The notes under the pieces were generated by a model. The model ran no database searches. It was not told the origin of the DNA and saw only the letters and a program-made list of their open reading frames with translations. Of a stretch of 64,000 bases of DNA, positions 38,074 to 47,706 are shown piece after piece. The translations under genes and the position numbers were made by a program. This stretch comes from Alteromonadales bacterium alter-6D02. GTDB lineage: Bacteria > Pseudomonadota > Gammaproteobacteria > Enterobacterales > Psychrobiaceae. The DNA lies in NCBI GenBank assembly GCA_002835545.1, contig PIZK01000021.1, positions 62,001 to 126,000 on the forward strand, written 5' to 3'. Within the stretch, counting starts at the first letter, position 1. The number at the start of each line of letters is the position of its first letter.

Positions 38074-38982
38074 TTAACTCCCCGCTGGGAATAAGGTTTC
38101 AACAGACAAACCTTGGCTTTTTAAAATATCTTGCATCCTCTTTAAGGCTTCGACTTGAATCTGACGAACACGTTCTCGTGTCAAGCCAATTTCACGACCC
38201 ACTACTTCTAAGGTTGAAGGTTCATGGCCTAACAGTCCGAAACGGCGGGCTAAAACTTCTCGTTGCTTAGTATTTAGCTCATTTAACCAGCGCACTAAAC
38301 TTTGATTAATATCATCATCCATTGTCGTACTTTCAGGAGTATAACTATCCCCAGCAGCAATAATGTCAAGCAATGCTTTATCACTTGCCCCACCAACAGG
38401 GTTGTCAACTGAGCTCACTTTTTCATTCAGTTTCAACATTTTACTGACATCAGATATTGGCTTATCTAATTTCACTGCTATATCTTCAGCAGTTGGCTCA
38501 TGATCTAGCTCTTGTGCTAGCTCACGCGCTGCACGTAAATATATATTTAACTCTTTAACCACATGGATAGGTAAACGAATGGTGCGGGTCTGATTCATGA
38601 TGGCACGTTCGATTGTTTGACGAATCCACCACGTCGCATACGTTGAAAAACGAAAACCTCGTTCAGGATCAAATTTTTCAACCGCACGAATCAGCCCTAA
38701 ATTTCCTTCCTCGATTAAATCAAGTAAAGCTAGGCCACGGTTTAAGTAACGGCGTGAAATTTTAACCACTAAACGTAGATTACTTTCAATCATTCGTTTA
38801 CGGGCAGCTTCATCACCTTTTAATGAAAGTCGGGAAAAATAAACTTCTTCTTCTGCACTTAAAAGTGGAGAGAAGCCTATTTCACTTAAATAGATTTGAG
38901 TTGCATCCAGATTTAATGCTTTTTCTGATTCTGTTGTGTTAGTAGTTTTTTCTACGGTTGAAGTAGCTGCTTGACGTCCCAT
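38074..38982 (-). CDS. rpoS: RNA polymerase sigma factor RpoS (sigma-38)
   Basis: Stationary-phase/general stress sigma factor. The 302 residues include region 1.2 ([21 protein letters not shown]), region 2 with [29 protein letters not shown], region 3 with [14 protein letters not shown], and region 4 ending ETLFPAGS. The region 4 helix-turn-helix has [18 protein letters not shown]. The length is shorter than E. coli (330), mainly at the N-terminus. nlpD lies 55 bp upstream; in enterobacteria the main rpoS promoter is inside nlpD, so the same may hold here. Region 2-3 spacing and PIHVVKEL favour RpoS over RpoD. Confidence 0.97.
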   Translation of the reverse strand: MGRQAATSTVEKTTNTTESEKALNLDATQIYLSEIGFSPLLSAEEEVYFSRLSLKGDEAARKRMIESNLRLVVKISRRYLNRGLALLDLIEEGNLGLIRAVEKFDPERGFRFSTYATWWIRQTIERAIMNQTRTIRLPIHVVKELNIYLRAARELAQELDHEPTAEDIAVKLDKPISDVSKMLKLNEKVSSVDNPVGGASDKALLDIIAAGDSYTPESTTMDDDINQSLVRWLNELNTKQREVLARRFGLLGHEPSTLEVVGREIGLTRERVRQIQVEALKRMQDILKSQGLSVETLFPAGS

Positions 38983-39037
38983 AATATTGCTCCCCTGAAA
39001 AATGTCAGTAAACTGAACATTAATCGTTATCTAAGAG

Positions 39038-39880
39038 TTATCGTTTTGGTAGATAATGAGCTGGGTTAACGGACTTACCACGGAAGCGAATCTCAAAATG
39101 GAGTTGAACCTTATCAGATCCAGTATCCCCCATTTTGGCAATCACCTGCCCTTGTTTTATCCGTTGTTTTTCCTTCACAAAGATTCTGTCATTATGAGCA
39201 TAAGCACTAAGGAAATCGTCGTTATGTTTGATAATAATCAAATTTCCATAACCTCTTAACGCATTGCCAGAATAAACAACTTTGCCTGCTGCGGAAGCAA
39301 CAATGTCACTTCCCCGTAGTCCAGCGATATCTATCCCTTTATTCCCCTGCGCACTCGCAGAGTATGCCGATACAACACGCCCTTTTGCAGGCCAAACCCA
39401 TTTGGCGATCTTGCTTGCAAAGTTATTATCTTTAGACTCTATATAGCTTTTCTTTTGTTGAGTCGTGGTTGAGCGTTTTGGCTTAGTTACATTTTTAGAA
39501 TACGTACCTTTTTTTTGACTATCAAGTTTTTTCTGCCATTTTTTTGACACCTTAGCCGTTACCACTGGTTTGGGTGTTGCAGACGTTCCTTGATTAACTA
39601 AACTTAACCATTTTCCAGGATAAATGATATAGGGAGGAGCAATTTTATTGTATTTTGCCAGCAATTTAGCAGAGACACCTGTCGCAAACGCAATGGAGTA
39701 AAGGGTATCCCCCTTTTGAACTAAATATTTTTTTTCTGAGAGATTAGCCAATGGCGGCGGCTTTGGTGATGTTGAAATCGATGCAACGGGCGCAGGCCCT
39801 GTACCGGAAGCACAACCAAAAAGTAATGTAATGAGTACGACAGTAAAAACTGTTCGCGTAAAAGACAAATGCCAGTCCAT
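39038..39880 (-). CDS. nlpD: NlpD-type murein hydrolase activator lipoprotein
   Basis: 280 residues from the ATG at 39880 (an upstream TTG at 39904 is less likely). The lipoprotein signal ends in LLFGC. A LysM domain (about 45-95, KYLVQKGDTLYSIAFATGVS ... YPGKWLSLV) binds peptidoglycan. A basic linker leads to a LytM/M23 domain (about 165-280). In that domain the first zinc ligand of true M23 enzymes is replaced (NKGIDIAG instead of HxGxD), so it is probably non-catalytic. E. coli NlpD is likewise a degenerate LytM protein, which activates the amidase AmiC at the division site. Lies directly upstream of rpoS and downstream of pcm, the conserved order. Confidence 0.93.
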   Translation of the reverse strand: MDWHLSFTRTVFTVVLITLLFGCASGTGPAPVASISTSPKPPPLANLSEKKYLVQKGDTLYSIAFATGVSAKLLAKYNKIAPPYIIYPGKWLSLVNQGTSATPKPVVTAKVSKKWQKKLDSQKKGTYSKNVTKPKRSTTTQQKKSYIESKDNNFASKIAKWVWPAKGRVVSAYSASAQGNKGIDIAGLRGSDIVASAAGKVVYSGNALRGYGNLIIIKHNDDFLSAYAHNDRIFVKEKQRIKQGQVIAKMGDTGSDKVQLHFEIRFRGKSVNPAHYLPKR

Positions 39881-39939
39881 GTATATATACAGCCTAAATC
39901 CCAATGTTAGTGCTAAAAATAGTTAACCTTGCCGCTAAA

Positions 39940-40587
39940 TTAACACAACTCACCAGCTAATAAAGGAACAAATTTTACCGCCTCTATCCGCTGTTGCGCA
40001 AAGCGCTCCCCTTCTCGCGTAATCAGCATTAAGGTTTGCGAGTCAACCCCAACCGGAATAATCATTTGCCCACCATCTTTGAGCTGCTTTAATAATTCAA
40101 CGGGCACTTGGTCAGGAGCAGCAGTTACCATAATTGCGTCAAACGGCCCTTTCGCAGCCCAACCTTGCCAGCCATCACCATGTTTCATCGACACATTATG
40201 AAGATCGATCAAGCGCAAACGTCTTTTTGCTTGCCGTTGTAATGCTTTAATTCTTTCAACGGTATAAACATGCTCAACTAACTGAGCTAACACAGCACAC
40301 TGATAGCCTGAGCCAGTACCAATTTCTAAAACACTACTTAAGGGGCCCTTTGCTAATAACACTTGAGTCATCCGAGCCACAATATATGGCTGAGAAATGG
40401 TTTGACCATGCCCTATAGGCAAAGCCGTATTCTCATAGGCTTTATACTCTAGTGCTTGGTCGATAAATATTTGTCTAGGTGTCGCAGCTATAACTTCAAG
40501 TACTCGAGGATCATTTACCCCATCTTCAGCCAAACGTTTTGCTAACCGTTGGCCATGTAAAGTACTCGCTTTAACTTGAGTGCTCAT
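39940..40587 (-). CDS. pcm: Protein-L-isoaspartate O-methyltransferase
   Basis: Repairs age-damaged proteins by methylating L-isoaspartyl residues with S-adenosylmethionine. 215 residues (E. coli 208). The signature stretch [15 protein letters not shown] comes before the SAM-binding [18 protein letters not shown], with VYTVERI and KHGDGWQGW following. The family end GGQMIIPVG is present. The start overlaps surE by 4 nt, and the gene is followed by nlpD and rpoS, an order conserved from E. coli. Operon control is not visible from this gene alone. Confidence 0.97.
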   Translation of the reverse strand: MSTQVKASTLHGQRLAKRLAEDGVNDPRVLEVIAATPRQIFIDQALEYKAYENTALPIGHGQTISQPYIVARMTQVLLAKGPLSSVLEIGTGSGYQCAVLAQLVEHVYTVERIKALQRQAKRRLRLIDLHNVSMKHGDGWQGWAAKGPFDAIMVTAAPDQVPVELLKQLKDGGQMIIPVGVDSQTLMLITREGERFAQQRIEAVKFVPLLAGELC

Positions 40588-41333
40588 AAATCAGATGCCC
40601 AGTGCTTTAATTTTTCAATACGATGATGAGCTGTCAAGTCTACCGTTAATGGCGTAATTGATACATAGCCATTTGCAATTGCGTGAAAATCGGTGCCCTC
40701 TCCGGCATCATCTTCTTTGGCTAACGGACCGACCCAATAAATATCCCGCCCTGCTGGATCTTGTGTCTTAACCATCGATGTAGCACGGTGTCTTGCGCCT
40801 AAACGAGTGACCTTTATACCTTTAACTTGATTAATTGGTATATCTGGAACATTAATGTTTAAGATTTGGTTCGCTGGTAATGGACATTCTCTAAGCTGCT
40901 GTGCAATCTTTGCAGCATAATAACCCGCCGTTTCATAATGAATTAATGCCTTACCACATAGGGAAACGGCTACTGAAGGTAACCCCATATAACGCCCTTC
41001 CATTGCCGCAGCGACAGTACCCGAGTAGATAACATCATCACCTAAATTAGCACCAGCATTAATGCCTGTAATAACTAACTCAGGATCATGTTCTAATAAC
41101 ATATTTATTGCTAAGTGTACGCAATCTGTTGGAGTACCGTTGACCGAAATAAACCCATTATCCATCGTGGCACAACGTAAAGGGTTTTGTAACGTCAAAG
41201 AGCTACTAGCTGCACTACAGTTGCGATCAGGGGCAACAACAGAAATGTCACCAGCAATATCTTTTAAAGCTTTATATAAAGCTTCAATACCCGGAGCGTT
41301 CACCCCGTCATCATTACTTACTAATATATTCAT
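40584..41333 (-). CDS. surE: 5'/3'-nucleotidase SurE
   Basis: Metal-dependent phosphatase acting on nucleoside 5'- and 3'-monophosphates, survival protein in stationary phase. 249 residues. The metal site is seen as NDDG at 7-10 (D8, D9), S39-S40 region [11 protein letters not shown] and N92-type [18 protein letters not shown]. The gene overlaps truD upstream and pcm downstream by 4 nt each, so translation of the truD-surE-pcm set is probably coupled. The same cluster is present in E. coli. Complete and ordinary. Confidence 0.98.
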   Translation of the reverse strand: MNILVSNDDGVNAPGIEALYKALKDIAGDISVVAPDRNCSAASSSLTLQNPLRCATMDNGFISVNGTPTDCVHLAINMLLEHDPELVITGINAGANLGDDVIYSGTVAAAMEGRYMGLPSVAVSLCGKALIHYETAGYYAAKIAQQLRECPLPANQILNINVPDIPINQVKGIKVTRLGARHRATSMVKTQDPAGRDIYWVGPLAKEDDAGEGTDFHAIANGYVSITPLTVDLTAHHRIEKLKHWASDL

Positions 41334-42370
41334 TTAGCCTCCTGAGATAAGCTAGCATCACTGATTAGTGCCAACTCACGTAATACACTTGTAGCATAAC
41401 TACCTGCGGGTAATGAAAACGAAATCCTGACACCGTCAGTGGACTCTTGCCATGCCAAAGACTGAGGCCAGACCAATATGGCGCGTCGCTCTTGCTTGAG
41501 GCCGGCATTTTCTAAGCCTTGGCATAAAAAAGCATCATTGTCGACCACCGAAGACTCAAAGGCTAAAGCTTGATCCTTCGCTTTGGACAGCCCTTTCCCC
41601 CACATGGGTGCGCTTAAAATAATATCGCGCTGTTTGAAACGATCGATAATTTCATTATCAAGACTCTCAGGAGTAAAGCCTGCTTTACTGCCAAAGAGAA
41701 TAAACGCATCGCCAGCTAATGGCTGTTGATAAAGAGAAGCTTGAATTCGTTCACTGACCACATTGTTAAAAATATAGGAGCGGGCAGCAGATAAATACAT
41801 AGAACGCTTATCGCGATTTTTAACCTTTTCTCCACCAAACATAACGCGAGCCGCTTCAATGTTGCCACCTTGATGCCCAAAGCGTTGTTCACCAAAGTAA
41901 TTAGGTACACCGCACTCTTTAATAGTAGCTAAACGTTTTTCAAGTGCAGGGTCAAGGTTTAGACCCTGAATATTTAAAGTAAAACAATTGCCTTTTAACG
42001 CGCCGCGACGTAGTTTTTTGCTATTACGAGTGACAGATAAAACCTTAAGCTGCTCTGACTCTAATGCTCTGATTTCCGGAGCTTCTCGCCCTGGCAGCTG
42101 CACACTAAAAGTTTGTGTCGTAACGCCATGACGATCTTTAAGGCCGGCATAGCTTACTTCACGAGATGTAACACCAGCCCAGCGTGCAATTAACTTAGCA
42201 ACATAAGTTGTATTTAACCCCGTTTTCTCGATTAACAAAAAAAGGTGTTCACCTTGACCATCAGCCTCATAACCTAGGTTTTCAACCACTTTAAAATCAC
42301 TTGGTTGACTTCTTATCACCCCTTTTTGAGATGGTTGACCATGTAAGTAGCTCCACTGAGGTAACGCCAT
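41330..42370 (-). CDS. truD: tRNA pseudouridine(13) synthase
   Basis: Converts uridine 13 of certain tRNAs to pseudouridine. 346 residues (E. coli 349). The catalytic aspartate is D79 in [10 protein letters not shown], and the TruD-family blocks [14 protein letters not shown] and ARSYIFN follow. The C-terminal [13 protein letters not shown] is typical. Its first base overlaps the ispF stop as TAATG, giving tight coupling. It ends overlapping surE by 4 nt. All are standard for the ftsB-ispD-ispF-truD-surE-pcm operon. Confidence 0.98.
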   Translation of the reverse strand: MALPQWSYLHGQPSQKGVIRSQPSDFKVVENLGYEADGQGEHLFLLIEKTGLNTTYVAKLIARWAGVTSREVSYAGLKDRHGVTTQTFSVQLPGREAPEIRALESEQLKVLSVTRNSKKLRRGALKGNCFTLNIQGLNLDPALEKRLATIKECGVPNYFGEQRFGHQGGNIEAARVMFGGEKVKNRDKRSMYLSAARSYIFNNVVSERIQASLYQQPLAGDAFILFGSKAGFTPESLDNEIIDRFKQRDIILSAPMWGKGLSKAKDQALAFESSVVDNDAFLCQGLENAGLKQERRAILVWPQSLAWQESTDGVRISFSLPAGSYATSVLRELALISDASLSQEAK

Positions 42371-42852
42371 TAAGCCTGTCCCTGCTTCATCAGTAACACC
42401 ACAGCATGGGCAGATATACCCTCTTTACGACCAACATAACCTAACTTTTCTGTTGTAGTCGCCTTGATGTTCACTTGCTCTAAATCACAGGCCAAGTCTT
42501 GAGCTACAATTGCACGCATAGATTCAATATGTGGTGCCATTTTTGGTGCTTGAGCGACGATGGTTAAGTCTAAGTTACCCATAATAAAGCCTTTAGCACG
42601 GATTAATTGCCACACGTGACGCAACAACTCTCTTGAATCAACGCCTTTAAAGTTGTCATCGGTATCAGGGAAATGGTGACCTATATCCCCCATCGCACAG
42701 GCACCTAACAACGCATCACATAATGCGTGTAGCGCGACATCACCATCTGAGTGAGCAATTAAGCCCTGTTCATGTTCAATTGCAACACCCGCAATAATCA
42801 CGGGGCCTGGCCCACCAAATTTATGGACATCAAAGCCATGACCTATTCTCAT
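42370..42852 (-). CDS. ispF: 2-C-methyl-D-erythritol 2,4-cyclodiphosphate synthase
   Basis: MEP-pathway enzyme forming the cyclic diphosphate intermediate of isoprenoid synthesis. 160 residues as usual. Zinc ligands D8 and H10 in GHGFDVHKF, and the third histidine in the [12 protein letters not shown] segment. The family motif [10 protein letters not shown] and the late [19 protein letters not shown] are intact. Located 4 bp after ispD; its stop overlaps truD. Confidence 0.98.
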   Translation of the reverse strand: MRIGHGFDVHKFGGPGPVIIAGVAIEHEQGLIAHSDGDVALHALCDALLGACAMGDIGHHFPDTDDNFKGVDSRELLRHVWQLIRAKGFIMGNLDLTIVAQAPKMAPHIESMRAIVAQDLACDLEQVNIKATTTEKLGYVGRKEGISAHAVVLLMKQGQA

Positions 42853-42856
42853 TATG

Positions 42857-43555
42857 TTATCCTTGGTTTATTCGTTGTTGCTGCGTTAAAAATAACGTGG
42901 CCAATTGTAAGTCTTCTGCTCGAGTAACTTTTATATTATCGCTGCGCCCTGCTACTAACTTTACCGTATACCCAGCCCACTCCATGGCAGAAGCTTCATC
43001 AGTAATGGTAACACCTTGTGTTAACGCATTGCTGAGCGCTTTACGTAAGCTAGCTAAGTCAAATAATTGCGGAGTCAGTGCGTGAAATAAATTTTCACGT
43101 TCAACGGTTGTTGAGATCGTCCCATCAGCCTTACCGCGTTTCATCGTATCGCGCACTTGGCTCGCAAGAATAGCGCCATGCTCAGCCGTCTGTGCTGCTA
43201 ATAAAGCGTCGACATCACCAGTTGTCAAACACGGTCTAGCTGCATCATGAACCAGTACTCGCCCTTGCTCGGACAATGACTTTAAGGCACTTAAAACTGA
43301 ATCAGCACGTTCCCCGCCACCAACAACACATTGAATTTTAGGGTGTGAAGCAATAGCTAGCGCTGAAAACCAGTCATCATTTTCACTTAAAGCAATCACA
43401 ACTGATTCAACCTCAGAACAAGCTAGTAACGGCTCAAGGCTGTATTCAATAATCGCTTTTTTTGCTATCTGCAAGTATTGCTTAGGGATATCACTGCCCA
43501 TGCGTTTGCCAACTCCAGCAGCAGGCATCACAGCGAACAAAGGTAATTTTGCCAA
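42857..43555 (-). CDS. ispD: 2-C-methyl-D-erythritol 4-phosphate cytidylyltransferase
   Basis: MEP-pathway enzyme attaching CMP to methylerythritol phosphate. 232 residues. CTP-binding loop [19 protein letters not shown] at 10-28, then the [15 protein letters not shown] and [10 protein letters not shown] blocks and the late [10 protein letters not shown]. Lies 17 bp downstream of ftsB and 4 bp upstream of ispF, so it is the second gene of an ftsB-ispD-ispF-truD-surE-pcm run. No unusual residues seen. Confidence 0.98.
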   Translation of the reverse strand: MAKLPLFAVMPAAGVGKRMGSDIPKQYLQIAKKAIIEYSLEPLLACSEVESVVIALSENDDWFSALAIASHPKIQCVVGGGERADSVLSALKSLSEQGRVLVHDAARPCLTTGDVDALLAAQTAEHGAILASQVRDTMKRGKADGTISTTVERENLFHALTPQLFDLASLRKALSNALTQGVTITDEASAMEWAGYTVKLVAGRSDNIKVTRAEDLQLATLFLTQQQRINQG

Positions 43556-43572
43556 TATAAACTCTTTATTTA

Positions 43573-43842
43573 TTATTCGATAATACGATAGTAATCTTCA
43601 TTCTTTTTTATTAACCCCAGCTGACTGCGCGCTCGTTCTTCAATGGCTTCTAAGCCATCCTTAAGATCCGAAATTTCTTTGTACTGTAGATTATTTTTAT
43701 TGGCTAACACTTTATTAGCCTGTGTTTGAGAGGCAATTTCTTGCTTAAGCTGTATATAGTCAGGCCAGCTGTTTTTACCAAACCATAACCGATGTTGCAA
43801 TAACACTAATAAAGTCAGTAAGATGATAGTTAACCACTTCAT
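43573..43842 (-). CDS. ftsB: Cell division protein FtsB
   Basis: Small bitopic divisome protein of 89 residues. One N-terminal membrane helix (about 3-21) is followed by a periplasmic coiled coil (about 28-70) and a short end with RSQLGLIKKNEDYYRIIE. That matches the FtsB pattern of ARxxLGMIKPGETFF. It forms a complex with FtsQ and FtsL at the septum. First gene of the operon leading into ispD, as in E. coli. The assignment relies on topology, the end motif and the strict synteny. Confidence 0.95.
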   Translation of the reverse strand: MKWLTIILLTLLVLLQHRLWFGKNSWPDYIQLKQEIASQTQANKVLANKNNLQYKEISDLKDGLEAIEERARSQLGLIKKNEDYYRIIE

Positions 43843-44028
43843 AGAAACACTCGAATAACGTTATTGAACATAGAGAGGTCATCATATTGCACATGTAATG
43901 ATTCGCTTGCACTCTCATTGGGGATAAAAATATTAATCTACATTCTATCAGGCAATTAAATTTATGTAAGCCTCAAGCTCTGTTAAAATGTAAGTATGCA
44001 TTAGGTAAATTAAGTTAGGAAAGGATAA

Positions 44029-44358
44029 ATGCGCCATAACGAAGACTCAGTTTTAGTTTTTTCAACCGATAGCGGCCGAATTAAACAAGAAAAGCCACCA
44101 GCAGCTGTGCCAACTGGCGATGGTATCGTAAGAATAAAGCGCGAGACAAAAGGCCGAAAAGGTAAAGGGGTTATTACAGTCAACGGTTTATTACTTGAGG
44201 CAGCAGAGCTAAAAAAATTAGCTAAAGAGCTTAAAAAAGTCTGTGGCTGCGGCGGTGCAGTAAAGGATGGTATTATCGAAATTCAAGGGGATCAGCGTGA
44301 AAGTATTAAGCAGTTCCTTGAAAAGAAAGGATTCACAGTCAAACTTGCCGGTGGTTAA
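44029..44358 (+). CDS. yciH: SUI1/YciH-family translation initiation protein
   Basis: 109 residues with the eIF1/SUI1 fold: VRIKRETKGRKGKGVITVNG followed by LKKLAKELKKVCGCGGAVKDGIIEIQGD and an end IKQFLEKKGF. E. coli YciH influences start-codon discrimination on the ribosome; the function here is by homology. AGGA 9 nt before the ATG. Divergent from ftsB and followed after about 20 bp by yqgE, possibly co-transcribed. A complete member of the family. Confidence 0.93.
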   Translation: MRHNEDSVLVFSTDSGRIKQEKPPAAVPTGDGIVRIKRETKGRKGKGVITVNGLLLEAAELKKLAKELKKVCGCGGAVKDGIIEIQGDQRESIKQFLEKKGFTVKLAGG

Positions 44359-44380
44359 CAATAACTAAGGATCAAACACA

Positions 44381-44944
44381 ATGGGAAGCTTACAAAACCA
44401 TTTACTAATAGCAATGCCAAATTTAGATGACCCTTACTTTCAACGAAGCGTTATCTATCTTTGTGAACATGATGAAGACGGAGCTATGGGCTTGATCGTT
44501 AATCAGCCCATCTCACAGTTAAGCGTCAGCCAGTTACTCGATAAATTAGAGTACCCCAATGAAACCGATCCACAAACCACATTAAACAAACAAGTTTTTA
44601 ACGGCGGTCCTGTTGAACAAGAGCGAGGATTTGTGCTTCACTCCCCTCAACTACCTTGGAACAGCAGCCAAAAGATATCAGAGCAAATTATGCTTACCAC
44701 GTCAAAAGATATCTTAGAAGTCATCGGCACAACTTCAGCTCCCGACGATTTTATTATTACACTAGGTTATGCAAGCTGGACCAAAGGGCAATTAGAACAA
44801 GAGTTAGCAGATAACACTTGGTTAACTATCCAGGCTGATGCGGATGTAATCTTTAAAACCCCCGTAGAACAGCGCTGGGAAAAAGCCACGAAAAAGCTCG
44901 GTTTTGACGTTTGGCAACTCACATCACAAAGTGGTCATTGCTAA
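44381..44944 (+). CDS. yqgE: YqgE/AlgH-family protein
   Basis: 187 residues of the UPF0301 family, cytoplasmic. Characteristic blocks: SLQNHLLIAMPNLDDPYFQRSVIY..., GAMGLIVNQPI, VFNGGPVEQERGFVLH and LGYASWTKGQLEQELADNTW. The AlgH name comes from a Pseudomonas gene linked to alginate expression, but the biochemical function is unknown. ruvX (yqgF) follows 46 bp later, the same pair as in E. coli. Complete. Confidence 0.95.
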   Translation: MGSLQNHLLIAMPNLDDPYFQRSVIYLCEHDEDGAMGLIVNQPISQLSVSQLLDKLEYPNETDPQTTLNKQVFNGGPVEQERGFVLHSPQLPWNSSQKISEQIMLTTSKDILEVIGTTSAPDDFIITLGYASWTKGQLEQELADNTWLTIQADADVIFKTPVEQRWEKATKKLGFDVWQLTSQSGHC

Positions 44945-44990
44945 TGGTAAAGCATCTGAAAACAGCTACGTTTAAGAAAAGTAAAATTGT

Positions 44991-45410
44991 ATGACATGTA
45001 TTATTGCCTTTGATTATGGCGTAAAAAGTATCGGAGTTGCTGTCGGGCAACAAATAACGGGAACAGCTAGCCCATTAGCAGCAATTAAAGCAACCAACGG
45101 TATCCCAAATTGGGACGACCTTGATAAATTAGTACAAGAGTGGCAACCAAGCCAATTTGTGGTTGGTTTCCCAACAAACATGGACGGTTCAGATCAAGAA
45201 ATAACCCTACGAGCCCGTAAATTTGCAAAACGACTCTATGCCCGGTTTAAATTATCAGCTACTGGTCATGACGAACGATTAACGACAGCAGAAGCCAAGG
45301 AGCGGCTATTCGAGCTGGGGGGCTATAAAAAATTAACAAAAGGAAAGATAGATAGTGTTTCAGCAGTGCTGATTTTAGAAAGTTGGTTTACTAGCCAGTA
45401 CGAAGAATAA
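44991..45410 (+). CDS. ruvX: Putative Holliday-junction resolvase / pre-16S rRNA nuclease
   Basis: 139-residue RNase H-like nuclease (YqgF). D7/D8-type active-site strand [16 protein letters not shown] and the later [10 protein letters not shown] and the [15 protein letters not shown] end carry the conserved acidic residues. In E. coli the protein is tied to 16S rRNA 5'-end processing, while the family name suggests junction resolution; either is possible. It pairs with yqgE and is convergent with pilU. Start at 44991 gives the usual length. Confidence 0.95.
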   Translation: MTCIIAFDYGVKSIGVAVGQQITGTASPLAAIKATNGIPNWDDLDKLVQEWQPSQFVVGFPTNMDGSDQEITLRARKFAKRLYARFKLSATGHDERLTTAEAKERLFELGGYKKLTKGKIDSVSAVLILESWFTSQYEE

Positions 45411-45519
45411 CAAAGAATATTGCATCCAACATCAAGATAATGGGCATTGAGCGCAAACCTTATTGTACAAGACAACTACAGTGAACGCCCAACGCCTATA
45501 CGTTAAGTATAGCTAACGA

Positions 45520-46632
45520 TTAGTCTAAGTCTAATGTAACATCATCTAAAAGACCGACGTCAATATCTTTACCGCCTTGTAATTTAATCATCAAGCGTAA
45601 ATCATTTGGTGAATCAGCATGATGCAACGCATCGGCATAACTGATTTCACCTTGTTGATATAGATTAAATAATGCTTGGTCGAATGTCTGCATACCCAGT
45701 TCATTCGACTTTGACATGGTTTCTTTCAATGAATGCAACTCACCTTTGGCAATCAAGTCAGATACACGCGCAGAGTTAAGCATCACTTCAATCGCTGCTC
45801 GGCGCCCTTTGCCGTTTTTCACAGGAACTAATTGCTGCGCAACAATACCGCGTAAGTTAAGTGATAAATCAAACAGTAATTGCTGATGCTTTTCTTTGGG
45901 CACGAGATGCATAATACGCTCTAATGCCTGGTTAGCGTTATTAGCATGTAATGTTGCGACACATAAATGACCGGTTTCAGCAAATGTTAACGCATACTCC
46001 ATGGTCTCACGGGAACGGATCTCACCTAATAACACGACGTCAGGTGCTTGACGCAACGCCGATTTAAGGCCAGCTTCAAAAGACTCTGTATCCACTCCAA
46101 CTTCACGCTGATTAACGATGCTTTTACGATGCTCGTGAACAAACTCAATAGGGTCTTCAACGGTTAAAATGTGCCCCTTTGAGTGCCGATTTCGATAGCC
46201 AATCATTGCAGCAAGCGAGGTCGATTTACCAGTGCCAGTTGCACCAACCATAATCACTAAACCGCGTTTACTCATAATCACATCTTTAAGTACCGCAGGA
46301 AGCTTCAATGCATCCATTTCTGGTATTTCAGTTTCAATACGACGAGCAACCAACCCAGCCATATTGCGCTGCCAAAAAGCACTGATCCTAAAGCGGCCGA
46401 CATCATCAATAGCTAATGCATAATTGCACTCTCTTGTGTCATCGAATTCAGCACGTTGCTTATCGTTCATTGCACCATAAACAATATTCAATGTATCTTC
46501 TTCTGTAAGCGACTCCGAGCTGATTGGAACGATTTCACCATGAGCTTTAATACTCGGGCTCGCATTAGCAGAGATAAATAAATCCGAGCCCTCTTGTTCA
46601 ACCAGCGTTCTTAAATACTCTGTAATTTTCAT
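45520..46632 (-). CDS. pilU: Type IV pilus twitching ATPase PilU
   Basis: PilT-like hexameric ATPase, 370 residues, a retraction accessory of type IV pili. Walker A GATGTGKSTS at 130-139, a Walker B region VVLLGEIRSRETMEYALTFAE, and histidine-box motifs HLCVATLHANNANQALERIMHLVP. It lies 8 bp downstream of pilT, the usual PilT-PilU pair. Its longer acidic tail and sequence features fit PilU rather than a second PilT. Located in the inner membrane-facing cytoplasm. Complete. Confidence 0.94.
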   Translation of the reverse strand: MKITEYLRTLVEQEGSDLFISANASPSIKAHGEIVPISSESLTEEDTLNIVYGAMNDKQRAEFDDTRECNYALAIDDVGRFRISAFWQRNMAGLVARRIETEIPEMDALKLPAVLKDVIMSKRGLVIMVGATGTGKSTSLAAMIGYRNRHSKGHILTVEDPIEFVHEHRKSIVNQREVGVDTESFEAGLKSALRQAPDVVLLGEIRSRETMEYALTFAETGHLCVATLHANNANQALERIMHLVPKEKHQQLLFDLSLNLRGIVAQQLVPVKNGKGRRAAIEVMLNSARVSDLIAKGELHSLKETMSKSNELGMQTFDQALFNLYQQGEISYADALHHADSPNDLRLMIKLQGGKDIDVGLLDDVTLDLD

Positions 46633-46640
46633 AACATTCT

Positions 46641-47675
46641 CTAAATTGACTGCTTGCCTGAGCCTTTTTGCTCAGCATCCTGACGGGTAATATCACCACT
46701 ATTAACTAGATTTGATAACGATTGATCTAATGTCTGCATACCAAATGCCATACCCGTTTGAATAGCAGAGTACATTTGTGCCACTTTCGCTTCACGAATC
46801 AAGTTTCTAATCGCTGGTGTCCCCACCATAATTTCGTGGGCAGCAACTCGACCACCACCAATTTTTTTAACCAGTGTTTGTGAGATTACCGCTTGCAGTG
46901 ACTCTGAAAGCATCGTTCGAACCATATCTTTTTCAGCCGCTGGGAATACGTCCACTATACGGTCAATCGTTTTTGAAGCAGAGGTCGTGTGTAGAGTACC
47001 AAAGACTAAGTGACCCGTTTCAGCAGCCGTTAAGGCTAAACGAATTGTTTCTAAATCACGCATCTCACCAACTAAAATAACATCAGGATCTTCACGTAAT
47101 GCGCTACGCAGTGCATTTTCAAATCCGTGGGTATCACGATGAACTTCACGTTGATTGATTAAACATTGTTTATTCTGATGAACAAATTCAATAGGATCTT
47201 CAATGGTTAAGATATGCTCACGTCTCGATTCATTAATATAATCAATCATTGCCGCTAATGTCGTTGATTTACCTGAACCAGTAGGCCCTGTCACTAAAAC
47301 TAAACCACGCGGCTTCTCTGAGATTTGACGAAAAATTTGCGGTGCGTTAATTTTATCTAACGTTAAGACTTCACTAGGAATGGTTCTAAATACGGCACCA
47401 GCGCCGCGATTTTGAACAAAAGCATTAACCCTAAAACGTGCCATATTCGGTACTTCGAAAGAGAAATCACACTCTAAATGTTCTTCATAATCTTTACGCT
47501 GTTTATCGTCCATAATATCGTAAATCAAACTATGAACTTCTTTATGATCAAGTGGCGGTACATTAAGTTTACGTACTTCACCGTCAACGCGTATCATTGG
47601 TGGAACACCTGCAGAAAGGTGCAAATCCGACGCGTCATGCTTTACACTAAAGGCAAGTAACTCTGTAATATCCAT
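46641..47675 (-). CDS. pilT: Type IV pilus retraction ATPase PilT
   Basis: Drives depolymerisation of type IV pili for twitching motility and DNA uptake. 344 residues from the ATG at 47675, which has AAGG 5 nt upstream; the frame continues to a TTG four codons earlier. Walker A GPTGSGKST at 130-138, the AIRNLIREAK motif and the VGEMRDLETIRLALTAAETGHLVF region, all canonical. pilU follows within 8 bp. Divergent from yggS, with only 31 bp between starts. E. coli carries the pilT relative yggR at this place. Confidence 0.96.
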   Translation of the reverse strand: MDITELLAFSVKHDASDLHLSAGVPPMIRVDGEVRKLNVPPLDHKEVHSLIYDIMDDKQRKDYEEHLECDFSFEVPNMARFRVNAFVQNRGAGAVFRTIPSEVLTLDKINAPQIFRQISEKPRGLVLVTGPTGSGKSTTLAAMIDYINESRREHILTIEDPIEFVHQNKQCLINQREVHRDTHGFENALRSALREDPDVILVGEMRDLETIRLALTAAETGHLVFGTLHTTSASKTIDRIVDVFPAAEKDMVRTMLSESLQAVISQTLVKKIGGGRVAAHEIMVGTPAIRNLIREAKVAQMYSAIQTGMAFGMQTLDQSLSNLVNSGDITRQDAEQKGSGKQSI

Positions 47676-47706
47676 AAAAACCTTCAACTTAATTTATTTA
47701 AAATAT

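Noticed and set aside
39038-39904. Active M23 endopeptidase call for the gene before rpoS
   Set aside because: A key zinc ligand is missing and the context is the conserved nlpD-rpoS pair, so activator NlpD fits better.
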